From an uncultured Collinsella sp. (GTDB lineage: Bacteria; Actinomycetota; Coriobacteriia; Coriobacteriales; Coriobacteriaceae): a stretch of DNA of 12,282 nt. The notes below the pieces were generated by a model. The model saw only the letters and a list, made by a program, of their open reading frames with translations. It did no database searches and had not been told where the DNA came from. The position numbers were made by a program, and so were the translations under genes. The stretch covers positions 1 through 12,282 of the forward strand of contig CAUGKA010000050.1 of assembly GCA_959599615.1 (NCBI GenBank). Direction: 5' to 3'. Below are positions 5,387-12,272 of the stretch, piece after piece; the stretch's first letter is position 1; the number at the start of each line of letters is the position of its first letter.

Positions 5387-7110
5387 TGAGGTTTCTGAAG
5401 CCCTATCGAGGGCTTGTCGCAGTGACGCTGCTGGTGCTGCTGGTGGATAACGTCGGCACGCTGTTGGTTCCCACAATGCTGGCGAACATGGTCAACACCG
5501 GTATCACCACGGGTGATGTCGACTACATTTTGCGCAATGGCCTCTACATGCTTATCGCGACCGGCATGGCCAGCGGCGGCGCGGTGCTGGGCTGTTATCT
5601 GTCGGCGCGCCTGGCCGCCAACGTGGCCTGCGATATCCGCAATGCCGTGTACGACAAGTCGCTCGAGCTCGCGGCCAGCGACTTTGAGCGCTTTGGCACC
5701 GGATCGATGATCACCCGCTCGCTCAACGATATCAACGTGATTCAGCAGGCCATCCTGCAGACGATTCAGCTGGTGCTGCCGGTGCCGTTCTTGGCCGTCG
5801 CGGGCATCATTTTTGCTTGGCTCATCGATCCTGCCATGGGCACGCTGTTGGGCGTGGTCGTTGCGATCGTGCTGGTGGCGGCGGTCTTTACGGTGGCTAA
5901 CGCCGCGCCGATTTTTATGCGCCTTCAGAGCTTTATCGACCGCATGAACGTGGTGCTGCGCGAGAACATCGTGGGCGTGCGCGTCATCCGCGCATTTAAC
6001 AAGGAGCGCCACGAGGAGCAGCGCCTGGACGAGGTGTTTAGCGATTACGCGGCCAATGCCATCAAGGTCAACCACCTGTTTGTGGGTCTCGACAGCTCCA
6101 GCTTCTTTTTGATGAACATCGCCGAGGTGGCGGTGCTGTGGGTGGGCGGCAACCGCGTGGGCGTCCACGCCATGCAAATCGGCAGCATCTCCGCGGTGCT
6201 TGAGTATGCAATCCTGATCCTGTTCTTTGTGATGATGGCGCAGATGGTGATGCTCACGCTGCCGCGCGCCGCGGCGTGCCTCAACCGTGCGCAACAGGTG
6301 CTCGAAATCGAGCCGAGCATCGTGGACGGCAAGGCTACGCTGGGCGACGGGACATCTGAGTACGCAGACGGCGCCGACGCGGTGGCTGTGTTCGACCACA
6401 TGTCGTTCCGTTTTGACGATGCCGACGAGGACACCCTGTGCAACCTGAGTTTTGCCTGCCGCCGCGGACAGACGACCGCGATCGTGGGCTCAACGGGCTC
6501 GGGCAAGTCAACGGTGGCCAAACTCTTGCTTCGCTTCCACGATGCCACGAAGGGCGCCATTCGCCTGAACGGCGTCGATCTGCGCGACCTTTCGCAAGAC
6601 GACATCCGCGGGCGTATCGCCTATGTACCGCAGAAGGCATGGCTGTTCTCGGGCACGGTGGCGAGCAACCTGCGCTTTGGTAACGAGGGCGCGACCGAGG
6701 CTGACATGCTTCACGCGCTCCAGGTTGCGCAGAGCACATTTGTACTCGACCAACCGCAGGGGCTCGATACTCCGGTTGCCCAAGGCGGTACGAACTTCTC
6801 GGGTGGTCAGCGCCAGCGCCTGGCGATTGCCCGCGCACTCATGAAGCGCGCCGACCTGTATATCTTCGACGACAGTTTTTCGGCTCTGGACTTTAAGACC
6901 GATGCGGCGCTGCGCCATGCGCTGCAGGACGAGACACGTGACGCTGCGGTGCTCATCATCGCCCAGCGCATTTCGACTATTTTGCATGCCGATCAGATTG
7001 TGGTGCTCAAAGACGGCGAGGTCGTGGGCCTAGGCACGCACGACGAGCTCATGGAAACCTGCGAGGTGTACCGCGCTATCGCGGAATCGCAGATGAAGGG
7101 AGGTGAGTAG
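5374..7110 (+). CDS. ABC exporter half-transporter, degenerate-site subunit of a heterodimer
   Basis: A 578-residue type IV (multidrug/lipid-like) exporter subunit with six transmembrane helices (residues 12-300) fused to a nucleotide-binding domain (about 335-575). Walker A is GSTGSGKST (372-380), the signature FSGGQ (475-479), Walker B IFDD (497-500), and the D-loop SALD (503-506). The catalytic glutamate is replaced by Asp500 and the switch histidine by Gln531. This pattern is known from one partner of heterodimeric exporters such as TM287/288, LmrCD and BmrCD. GTG 5374 is chosen because GAGGGGGAG sits just upstream; ATG 5386, overlapping the MarR stop as TAATG, has no well-placed ribosome site. 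The gene overlaps MarR by 13 nt and ends just before the second ABC gene, so the partners are co-expressed. The substrate is unknown; drugs, lipids or peptides are possible. Confidence 0.93.
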   Translation: MRLLMRFLKPYRGLVAVTLLVLLVDNVGTLLVPTMLANMVNTGITTGDVDYILRNGLYMLIATGMASGGAVLGCYLSARLAANVACDIRNAVYDKSLELAASDFERFGTGSMITRSLNDINVIQQAILQTIQLVLPVPFLAVAGIIFAWLIDPAMGTLLGVVVAIVLVAAVFTVANAAPIFMRLQSFIDRMNVVLRENIVGVRVIRAFNKERHEEQRLDEVFSDYAANAIKVNHLFVGLDSSSFFLMNIAEVAVLWVGGNRVGVHAMQIGSISAVLEYAILILFFVMMAQMVMLTLPRAAACLNRAQQVLEIEPSIVDGKATLGDGTSEYADGADAVAVFDHMSFRFDDADEDTLCNLSFACRRGQTTAIVGSTGSGKSTVAKLLLRFHDATKGAIRLNGVDLRDLSQDDIRGRIAYVPQKAWLFSGTVASNLRFGNEGATEADMLHALQVAQSTFVLDQPQGLDTPVAQGGTNFSGGQRQRLAIARALMKRADLYIFDDSFSALDFKTDAALRHALQDETRDAAVLIIAQRISTILHADQIVVLKDGEVVGLGTHDELMETCEVYRAIAESQMKGGE

Positions 7111-7111
7111 C

Positions 7112-9115
7112 ATGACCGAGGAGCTCAAGAAGCAGGGCATCGCCGATGACGCCGCGGCTGCAGAGACAGTCGAGGAGACGGGCGCCGCGCCCGACCTGGA
7201 CGAAGCCGCCAAGGCAGCGGCGGAGCGCGAGGCTCGCCGCCAGGCACTCTACGAGGAAAACGAGCGCGCCGAGGACGAGCGCGCCCGCGCTGAGGCAGAG
7301 CGCATGCGCGACGTTGACGACGAGGACGAGGACGAGACGCCCCGCGACACCTGGGCGACGGTGCGCCGCCTGTGGAGCGAGGCCGCCGGCGACCATTGGC
7401 GCTTCTATATCGTGTTCGCGAGCATCGTGTTCTATGTCATCTTTAACACCGCGGCGCCAGCTTACAGCGCCCGCGTGATCGATGAGCTGTGGGGGCACAT
7501 GAAGTTGGCGTTTGCCAACAACACTACCTTCAGCATTACCTGGGAGAACTGCGGCAGGACCATCTTCATCTACTTTATGATCTGGACCGCCGCCGCCTCG
7601 TTCTACGCACTCCAGAGCTTTTTGATGTCGAGCGTTGCCGAGCGCCTCAACCTGCGCCTACGCAACCGCATCGCGCAAAAGCTCAACCGTCTGCCGCTTG
7701 CCTACTTTGACGCGCATCGTCCCGGCGAGGTCGTCAGCCGTGCGACCAACGACTTGGACAAGATGTCCGAGAGCATGCAGCGCGGCTTGCTGCAGCTTCT
7801 GGTGTCGATCGGTACCGTTGTGGGCGCCGTGAGCGTGATGTTCGTGTTTAGCGTGCCGCTCACGCTCGTCTTTTTGTTCTTTACGGCGCTTTCGCTGCTG
7901 GTGACGAAGGTCGTGTCGCGCCGCACACATGATGTGACGGGCGAGCGCCAGGAGTGGGTGTCCAAGATTACGAGCGCGGTCGAGGAAGGCTACTCGGGCC
8001 GTCTGGTGATCCGTGCGTTTAACCGCGAGCGCCAGAGCTCTGCCGAGGTACACGAGGCTTCGAAGGAGCTGGCGCGCGTGAGTACCAAGGCCGACTTTAT
8101 GATTAACGCCGTCGGCCCCGCGGTGCGCTTTATCGGCCGTTTGGCGCAGATCGTGATCGCGCTGGTGGGCTGCAGCATGCTGGTTGCCGGCCACATGACC
8201 GTCGGCGTGTTCCAGGCGTTCTTTCAGTTTATCTATGAGGCATCCGAGCCCATGACGCAGTTGTCGTTTACCTTTAACTCGCTGCAGAGCGCGCTGGCGA
8301 GTGCAGAGCGCGTGTTCGACCTGCTCGATGAGCCCGAGATGGAGGCCGATCCGCTACCGGACGAGGCCGCCAAGCTGCCGGGTCGCGTGGAGGGCCGTGT
8401 TGCCTTTGAGCATGTGCGTTTTGGCTACACGCCCGAAAAGCCGCTCATGCGTGACGTGTCGTTTACCGCCGAGCCGGGCCAGAAGATCGCTGTGGTGGGA
8501 ACCACGGGCGCGGGCAAGACCACGCTCATCAACCTGCTCATGCGCTTCTACGAGATTGACGGCGGGCGCATTACGCTCGACGGCGTGGATACGAGCCGCA
8601 TGGATCGCGGCGAGCTGCGGCAGCAGTTTGGCATGGTGTTGCAGGACGCCTGGCTGTTCGATGGCACCATTGCCGAGAACATCGCCTATGGCTGTCCCGA
8701 GGCGACGCGCGAGGAGATTGTCGCGGCCGCACGTGCCGCTCAGGTCGACTTCTTTGTGCGCACTATGCCGCAGGGTTATGACACGCGGGTGGCCAACGAT
8801 GCCGAGAGCATCAGCCAGGGCCAGCGCCAGCTGCTGACCATCGCGCGCGTGCTGCTCAACAACCCGGCGATCCTCATCCTGGACGAGGCGACGTCGAGCG
8901 TGGACACGCGCACCGAGCTTGCCATCGGCCGCGCCATGGACGCGCTCATGCGCGGGCGCACCAGCTTTGTGATCGCGCATCGCCTGTCGACGATCGTTGA
9001 TGCCGACCTGATCTTGGTCATGGACCACGGCAATATTATCGAGCAGGGCACGCATAAGGAGCTACTGGCTGCCGAGGGTGCCTACGCCGACCTCTATCTG
9101 AGCCAGTTCGCATAA
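7112..9115 (+). CDS. ABC exporter half-transporter, catalytic subunit with charged N-terminal extension
   Basis: The 667-residue partner of the preceding half-transporter. Residues 1-78 are an unusual Ala/Glu/Arg-rich extension, probably helical or coiled-coil, with a run of acidic residues (68-75) before the first membrane helix. Six membrane helices follow (about 97-400), then the nucleotide-binding domain. Walker A is GTTGAGKTT (463-471), Walker B ILDE (589-592) with catalytic Glu592, and the switch is His623. The signature is ISQGQ (567-571) instead of LSGGQ. So this subunit brings the working Walker B and switch, while its weak signature faces the partner's degenerate site. ATG 7112 has AGGGAGG about 8 nt upstream, inside the end of the previous gene (stop 7110); GTG 7103 is less likely. 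Transcription probably ends at the hairpin at 9154. Confidence 0.94.
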   Translation: MTEELKKQGIADDAAAAETVEETGAAPDLDEAAKAAAEREARRQALYEENERAEDERARAEAERMRDVDDEDEDETPRDTWATVRRLWSEAAGDHWRFYIVFASIVFYVIFNTAAPAYSARVIDELWGHMKLAFANNTTFSITWENCGRTIFIYFMIWTAAASFYALQSFLMSSVAERLNLRLRNRIAQKLNRLPLAYFDAHRPGEVVSRATNDLDKMSESMQRGLLQLLVSIGTVVGAVSVMFVFSVPLTLVFLFFTALSLLVTKVVSRRTHDVTGERQEWVSKITSAVEEGYSGRLVIRAFNRERQSSAEVHEASKELARVSTKADFMINAVGPAVRFIGRLAQIVIALVGCSMLVAGHMTVGVFQAFFQFIYEASEPMTQLSFTFNSLQSALASAERVFDLLDEPEMEADPLPDEAAKLPGRVEGRVAFEHVRFGYTPEKPLMRDVSFTAEPGQKIAVVGTTGAGKTTLINLLMRFYEIDGGRITLDGVDTSRMDRGELRQQFGMVLQDAWLFDGTIAENIAYGCPEATREEIVAAARAAQVDFFVRTMPQGYDTRVANDAESISQGQRQLLTIARVLLNNPAILILDEATSSVDTRTELAIGRAMDALMRGRTSFVIAHRLSTIVDADLILVMDHGNIIEQGTHKELLAAEGAYADLYLSQFA

Positions 9116-9153
9116 TGCGACATAGGGACGGCCCCGCATGTCACATCGAAAAG

Positions 9154-9190
9154 AAGGCGCGCCGGGGGCGGATTCCCTGGCGCGCCTTTT
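9154..9190. terminator. Bidirectional terminator between the ABC operon and cysE
   Basis: AAGGCGCGCC (9154-9163) and GGCGCGCCTT (9179-9188) are perfect 10-bp arms with a 15-nt loop. TTTT ends the plus strand side. On the minus strand the stem is followed by CTTCTTTTC. It therefore probably stops both the ABC operon and the convergent cysE transcript. Confidence 0.85.
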
Positions 9191-9226
9191 GTGCTGGCGT
9201 TCATGCTGTGGCGGTTGCCCGCGGCC

Positions 9227-9931
9227 CTAGCGCTCGTCCACGAGCTTGACGACGAGGGCTTTGAGCTCGGCCACTTCTCGCTCGAGTTCCTTGACGCGAC
9301 GGGCGTTTTCGGTGATGCCCTGGCGGTTGAGGGCGCTCTGCTCGGCGGCATCGTCGGGCATGTACTCGCGATGCTGCTTGGCGTCGAAGCTCTCCTCGAA
9401 CACGCGGCAGCCGTTGCGCTTGATGATGCGCCCGGGCACGCCCACGACGGTGCAGTTGTCGGGCACGTCCTTGACGACGACCGAGTTGCCGCCGATCTTG
9501 ACGTTGTTGCCAATGTGGATGTTGCCGAGCACCTTGGCGCCCGTGCCCACCGTGACATTGTTGCCCAGGGTGGGGTGGCGCTTGCCGGTGTCCTTGCCGG
9601 TGCCGCCGAGTGTGACGCCCTGATAGAGCACGCAGTTGTCGCCCACAATGGCGGTTTCGCCGATGACAACACCCATGGCGTGGTCGATAAAGAAATGCTT
9701 GCCGATCTGTGCGGCAGGGTGAATTTCGACGCCAGTGATATGGCGGGTTAACTGCGAGAGCACACGGGCGAGTGAGCGATGACCGTGCTCCCAGAGCCAG
9801 TGCTCGGGCACGTGGTTCCACTTGGCGTGCAGGCCAGGATAGGAAAGGAAGATGACCAGACCGTTTTGCGCAGCGGGGTCTTGCGCCTGGACGGTCTTGA
9901 TGTCCTCGCGAATGGTATTGATAAAGCTCAC
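9227..9931 (-). CDS. cysE: Serine O-acetyltransferase
   Basis: Makes O-acetyl-L-serine from serine and acetyl-CoA, the first step of cysteine synthesis, in the cytoplasm. It has 234 residues, between short Gram-positive forms and the E. coli enzyme. After an N-terminal helical domain (1-65) comes the left-handed beta-helix of hexapeptide repeats (about 66-170). By alignment to E. coli CysE, His84 (in IDHAMG) and His119 (in KRHP) match His158 and His193, and Glu69 (in EIHPAA) takes the place of Asp143. The VTLGGTGK loop (106-113) is intact. The tail (200-234) is an unusual charged helix, probably coiled-coil, and does not end in Ile, so binding to CysK through the C-terminal Ile is not expected. 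The start is GTG 9931, with GGAGGG about 9 nt upstream. No cysK is adjacent. A TATACT -10 with a dyad lies upstream. Confidence 0.95.
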   Translation of the reverse strand: MSFINTIREDIKTVQAQDPAAQNGLVIFLSYPGLHAKWNHVPEHWLWEHGHRSLARVLSQLTRHITGVEIHPAAQIGKHFFIDHAMGVVIGETAIVGDNCVLYQGVTLGGTGKDTGKRHPTLGNNVTVGTGAKVLGNIHIGNNVKIGGNSVVVKDVPDNCTVVGVPGRIIKRNGCRVFEESFDAKQHREYMPDDAAEQSALNRQGITENARRVKELEREVAELKALVVKLVDER

Positions 9932-9972
9932 CGGCCGCCCTCCCTCAGCGCCGTGACAATGCGATTCAATAA

Positions 9973-9989
9973 AGTATAGCGATTCGCTA
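9973..9989 (-). promoter_or_regulatory. cysE -10 element with adjoining palindrome
   Basis: On the minus strand TATACT (9978-9973) is a good -10 hexamer. It is joined, with a 2-nt overlap, to the 13-nt palindrome TAGCGAATCGCTA (9989-9977). A protein on this dyad would cover the core promoter. No clear -35 hexamer is seen at 17 nt, which fits a promoter that needs an activator. The regulator is not identifiable from sequence. Confidence 0.5.
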
Positions 9990-10075
9990 GGGATTAGGAA
10001 GGGCGATCTTGCTTTGCTTTGGGCGACAAGTGTCAGTTATGCAAACTTGCTGGTAATGGAGTCATGCTTTTGTGG

Positions 10076-10109
10076 GGTTGCGCACGAGGGGGCGCCGCAA
10101 CCGTATACT
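10076..10109 (+). promoter_or_regulatory. Candidate promoter and dyad for the DedA gene
   Basis: TATACT (10104-10109) is a good -10, 47 nt before the start codon. TTGCGC (10078-10083) is a possible -35, but the 20-nt spacing is long. A perfect dyad GGTTGCG (10076-10082) and CGCAACC (10096-10102) fills the promoter, with a GC-rich 13-nt spacer. It could be an operator or twist-sensitive spacer. Confidence 0.45.
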
Positions 10110-10155
10110 GGTCAACTTGGACGTGTCCGCGCCCACAACTGAGAGGTTTTACTTC

Positions 10156-10803
10156 ATGGGTTTCATCAATTTCATTGCCGAGCTGCTTAAGGATCCGCGC
10201 ACCGCGATTGCCAGCTGGATCGCCGCCGGTCCGCTTATGGCCTACGGCTGCGTGTTCCTGATCATCTTTATCGAGACGGGCGTGGTGTTCTTCCCGTTCC
10301 TTCCCGGCGACTCGCTGCTGTTCGCCTCGGGCTTCTTTGCCCACAACGGTGGTTTTAACATCGTGGCTCTGCTGGCCGTCGCATGGACGGCTGCCATCTT
10401 GGGCGATCAGTGCAACTTTATGATCGGCCATTTCTTTGGCCAAAAGATCATCGCCTCGGGCAAGGTGAAGGCCATGACGCCCGAGCGTATTAAAAAGTCC
10501 GAGGACTTCCTGGATAAGTGGGGCCATCTGGCCATCTTCCTGGGTCGCTTCTTCCCGTTTATCCGCACCTTTGTGCCCTTTATCGCCGGCATGGGCGGTA
10601 TGCACTGGCGCAACTTTGTCATCTTTAACGTGCTGGGCGGCATTACCTGGTCAACGGTCTTCACGCTGCTGGGCTACTTCTTTGGCGGCATCCCCTTTGT
10701 GCAGGAGCACTTTGAGTTGCTGATCATCGGCATCGTCGCCGTGTCGATCATCCCGACCGTGGTCGGTTTGGTTAAGGCAAAGCTCGGTAAAAAGAACGCG
10801 TAG
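10156..10803 (+). CDS. DedA-family membrane protein
   Basis: A 215-residue polytopic membrane protein of the DedA (SNARE-associated/VTT) family, thought to act as lipid flippases or proton-dependent transporters that keep the envelope and undecaprenyl-phosphate or phospholipid distribution in order. The family marks are plain: FIETG (38-42), FLPGDSLL (48-55) and GRFFPFIRTFVPFIAG (130-145). Glu40, Asp52, Arg131 and Arg137 correspond to the functionally required E39, D51, R130 and R136 of E. coli YqjA. Hydrophobic segments lie near 22-46, 52-86, 122-146, 154-178 and 186-207. ATG 10156 is preferred because GAGAGG lies 9 nt upstream; a start at 10072 would add 28 basic residues and lie upstream of the likely promoter. 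The gene is divergent from cysE and ends at its own terminator. Substrate unproven. Confidence 0.93.
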   Translation: MGFINFIAELLKDPRTAIASWIAAGPLMAYGCVFLIIFIETGVVFFPFLPGDSLLFASGFFAHNGGFNIVALLAVAWTAAILGDQCNFMIGHFFGQKIIASGKVKAMTPERIKKSEDFLDKWGHLAIFLGRFFPFIRTFVPFIAGMGGMHWRNFVIFNVLGGITWSTVFTLLGYFFGGIPFVQEHFELLIIGIVAVSIIPTVVGLVKAKLGKKNA

Positions 10804-10822
10804 TCCGAGCTTGTTTTCGGAC
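10803..10822 (+). other. Small hairpin at the dedA stop codon
   Basis: GTCCGA (10803-10808) and TCGGAC (10817-10822) pair around an 8-nt loop, overlapping the last base of the stop codon. It lies 9 nt before the main terminator and may protect the 3' end or be chance. Confidence 0.35.
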
Positions 10823-10831
10823 GTTAATTCC

Positions 10832-10865
10832 AAGGCCCGTCATCGGATTCGATGGCGGGCCTTTT
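10832..10865 (+). terminator. Intrinsic terminator of the DedA gene
   Basis: A 14-bp stem (10832-10845 with 10850-10863, one G:U pair) closes a GATT loop and is followed by TTTT ending at 10865. The arms begin AAGGCCCG and end CGGGCCTT. Confidence 0.93.
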
Positions 10866-10910
10866 GTGTTGAAGGCAAATGAAAATACTTTACTTAGTTA
10901 AAGAAAAGCG

Positions 10911-10939
10911 TTTTATCCAAGGCGTGCGGGGAGTACAAT
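10911..10939 (+). promoter_or_regulatory. ilvE: Candidate ilvE promoter
   Basis: TACAAT (10934-10939) matches the -10 consensus at five of six bases; TTTTAT (10911-10916), 17 nt upstream, is a poor -35. A start 7-8 nt after the -10 would fall at or next to the ATG at 10947, giving a leader of about 147 nt before the ilvE start. A similar GTTTTATCC string occurs at about 4283-4291, with unknown meaning. Confidence 0.5.
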
Positions 10940-10946
10940 CTCGTGC

Positions 10947-11096
10947 ATGCGAATCGACGTGCCATTGGCTTTGATGCTGTTCGCGTGTCCCGTCCGGCTC
11001 TACACTCCGGGCGTGCGACGTTGCGACGCGGTCGGCCTCGGTCCTTGCGTGCGGGTTCGCGAGTGTGCAACTGTGTATGTAAGGAGCGACATATGA
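10947..11096 (+). CDS. Possible 49-codon upstream ORF overlapping ilvE
   Basis: A short ORF fills the ilvE leader. It starts at ATG 10947, about 8 nt after the -10 hexamer, so its mRNA could be leaderless, and it ends with TGA 11094-11096, overlapping the ilvE ATG (11093-11095) as ATGA. This arrangement would couple ilvE translation to translation of the leader. By my count 15 of 49 residues are Leu, Ile or Val, including V5, L7, L9, L11, V16 and L18, but there is no run of them as in classical ilv leaders. The RNA shows no obvious pair of rival hairpins ending in a T-run. ORFs of this length are common by chance in GC-rich DNA, so this is a hypothesis. No T-box motif is visible in the leader. 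Confidence 0.35.
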   Translation: MRIDVPLALMLFACPVRLYTPGVRRCDAVGLGPCVRVRECATVYVRSDI

Positions 11097-12145
11097 CTGT
11101 CGAGAAGAAGGATATCGATTGGGGTAGCCTCGGCTTTGGCTACATGAAGACCGATTACAGCTACGAGGCTCATTGGAAGGACGGCGAGTGGGACGAGGGC
11201 GGCCTGACCGCCGACCACACCCTGCATGTTTCCGAGTGCGGCGGCATCTTCCACTACTGCCAGGAGGTCTTTGAGGGCCTGAAGGCCTACACCGCCGAGG
11301 ACGGCAGCATCGTCTGCTTCCGTCCCGACATGAACGCCGAGCGTATGTACAACTCCGCCCAGCGTCTGGAGATGCCCCCGTTCCCCAAGGACAAGTTTGT
11401 CAAGGCCGTCAAGCAGGTCGTCTCTGCCAACGCCGCATGGGTTCCGCCCTTCGGCTCTGGCGCGACCCTGTATGTGCGCCCGTTTATGATCGGCTCCGGT
11501 GACGTGATCGGCGTGGCTCCCGCTCCTGAGTACACGTTCCGCATTCTCGTGACCCCGGTCGGTCCGTACTTTAAGGGTGGCCTTAAGCCCGTCAAGCTGC
11601 GCGTTTCCGAGTACGACCGCGCCGCACCGCACGGCACCGGCAACATCAAGGCCGGCCTCAACTATGCCATGTCCCTCAAGCCCACGATGGAGGCCCATCG
11701 CGAGGGATATGCCGAGAACCTGTATCTCGACTCCGAGTCCCGCACCTATGTCGAGGAGACCGGTGGCGCCAACGTCCTGTTCGTGAAGGAGGACGGCACG
11801 CTCGTCGTTCCGCAGTCGCACACCGACTCCATCCTGCCCTCCATCACCCGTCGTTCGCTCGTTCAGGTCGCTCAGGACCTGGGTATGACCGTCGATCAGC
11901 GCCCCGTCGAGTGGGCCGAGGTCAAGGCCGGCACCTTTGTGGAGTGCGGCCTGTGCGGCACCGCTGCCGTCATCTCCCCGGTGGGCGAGATTGACAACAA
12001 GGTCTATGGCGCCGACGAGACCGTGACCTTCCCGGCTGGCTACACCGAGATCGGTCCCGTGATGAAGAAGCTTCGCGAGACCCTGACTGGTATCCAGTCC
12101 GGTGCTGTCGAGGACAAGCACAACTGGGTTTACACCGTCGCGTAA
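11093..12145 (+). CDS. ilvE: Branched-chain amino acid aminotransferase
   Basis: A PLP-dependent fold-type IV aminotransferase of 350 residues, of the larger BCAT form that has the N-terminal HWKDGEW and FHYCQEVFEGLKAY segments (27-33, 53-66). It transfers amino groups between glutamate and the 2-oxo acids of leucine, isoleucine and valine, in their synthesis or breakdown. Lys186 in GNIKAGLNYA (183-192) should carry PLP. YVRPFMIG (127-134), YVEETGGANVLF (219-230) and CGTAAVISPVG (288-298) are the other conserved blocks. ATG 11093 has AAGGAG 6 nt upstream; the in-frame GTG at 10943 would add 50 basic residues of no known family. The codons (GCC, AAG, CGT, GTC) are strongly biased, as in well-expressed genes. 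Cys285 and Cys288 form a CXXC near, but not at, the redox CXXC of mammalian BCATs. The gene stands alone. Confidence 0.95.
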   Translation: MTVEKKDIDWGSLGFGYMKTDYSYEAHWKDGEWDEGGLTADHTLHVSECGGIFHYCQEVFEGLKAYTAEDGSIVCFRPDMNAERMYNSAQRLEMPPFPKDKFVKAVKQVVSANAAWVPPFGSGATLYVRPFMIGSGDVIGVAPAPEYTFRILVTPVGPYFKGGLKPVKLRVSEYDRAAPHGTGNIKAGLNYAMSLKPTMEAHREGYAENLYLDSESRTYVEETGGANVLFVKEDGTLVVPQSHTDSILPSITRRSLVQVAQDLGMTVDQRPVEWAEVKAGTFVECGLCGTAAVISPVGEIDNKVYGADETVTFPAGYTEIGPVMKKLRETLTGIQSGAVEDKHNWVYTVA

Positions 12146-12233
12146 GCTGTCTTAGCTGTCCGGCCCGAGGGCGACCTTCCTTTCCGGTGCGTCCTCGGAC
12201 ATGAAAGAACCCCCGCTGCGCACTACGTGAACT

Positions 12234-12272
12234 GCCTCCCATTTCTTGGACACAAGAAATGGGAGGCTTTTT
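12234..12272 (+). terminator. Perfect 15-bp hairpin with T-run
   Basis: The arms 12234-12248 and 12253-12267 (beginning GCCTCCC and ending GGGAGGC) are perfectly complementary around a GACA loop and are followed by TTTTT (12268-12272). It has the form of an intrinsic terminator for transcripts coming from ilvE, 88 nt after its stop. The right arm also contains the GGGAGG ribosome site of the downstream ATG, so the folded RNA would hide it. In the 12146-12227 gap before it, only a weak CCGAGG/CCTCGG dyad (12165-12170, 12193-12198) is seen. Confidence 0.8.

Noticed and set aside
4379..5476. 365-codon minus-strand ORF across the four-cysteine gene, the terminator and the MarR gene
   Set aside because: It crosses a strong terminator and the MarR operator region, reads as low-complexity Arg/Leu-rich protein, and mirrors real genes on the plus strand. 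This is a GC-rich shadow ORF.
5383..6399. 338-codon minus-strand ORF opposite the first ABC gene
   Set aside because: It is His-, Gln- and Ala-rich, has no family motif, and lies antisense to a clear ABC transporter.
9115..9145. GACAT/ATGTC dyad after the ABC operon
   Set aside because: Only 5-bp arms around a long loop; expected by chance and superseded by the strong terminator at 9154.
10072..10155. Longer DedA start at 10072
   Set aside because: It adds a basic stretch before the first membrane segment and lies upstream of the likely -10; GAGAGG marks ATG 10156.
10943..11092. In-frame N-terminal extension of ilvE from GTG 10943
   Set aside because: The 50 added residues are Arg-rich and unlike any BCAT, no ribosome site precedes GTG, and AAGGAG is well placed for ATG 11093.
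11000..12121. 373-codon minus-strand ORF opposite ilvE
   Set aside because: It is antisense to a confidently identified enzyme, is His/Gly/Leu-rich without recognisable motifs, and is explained by strong codon bias on the plus strand.
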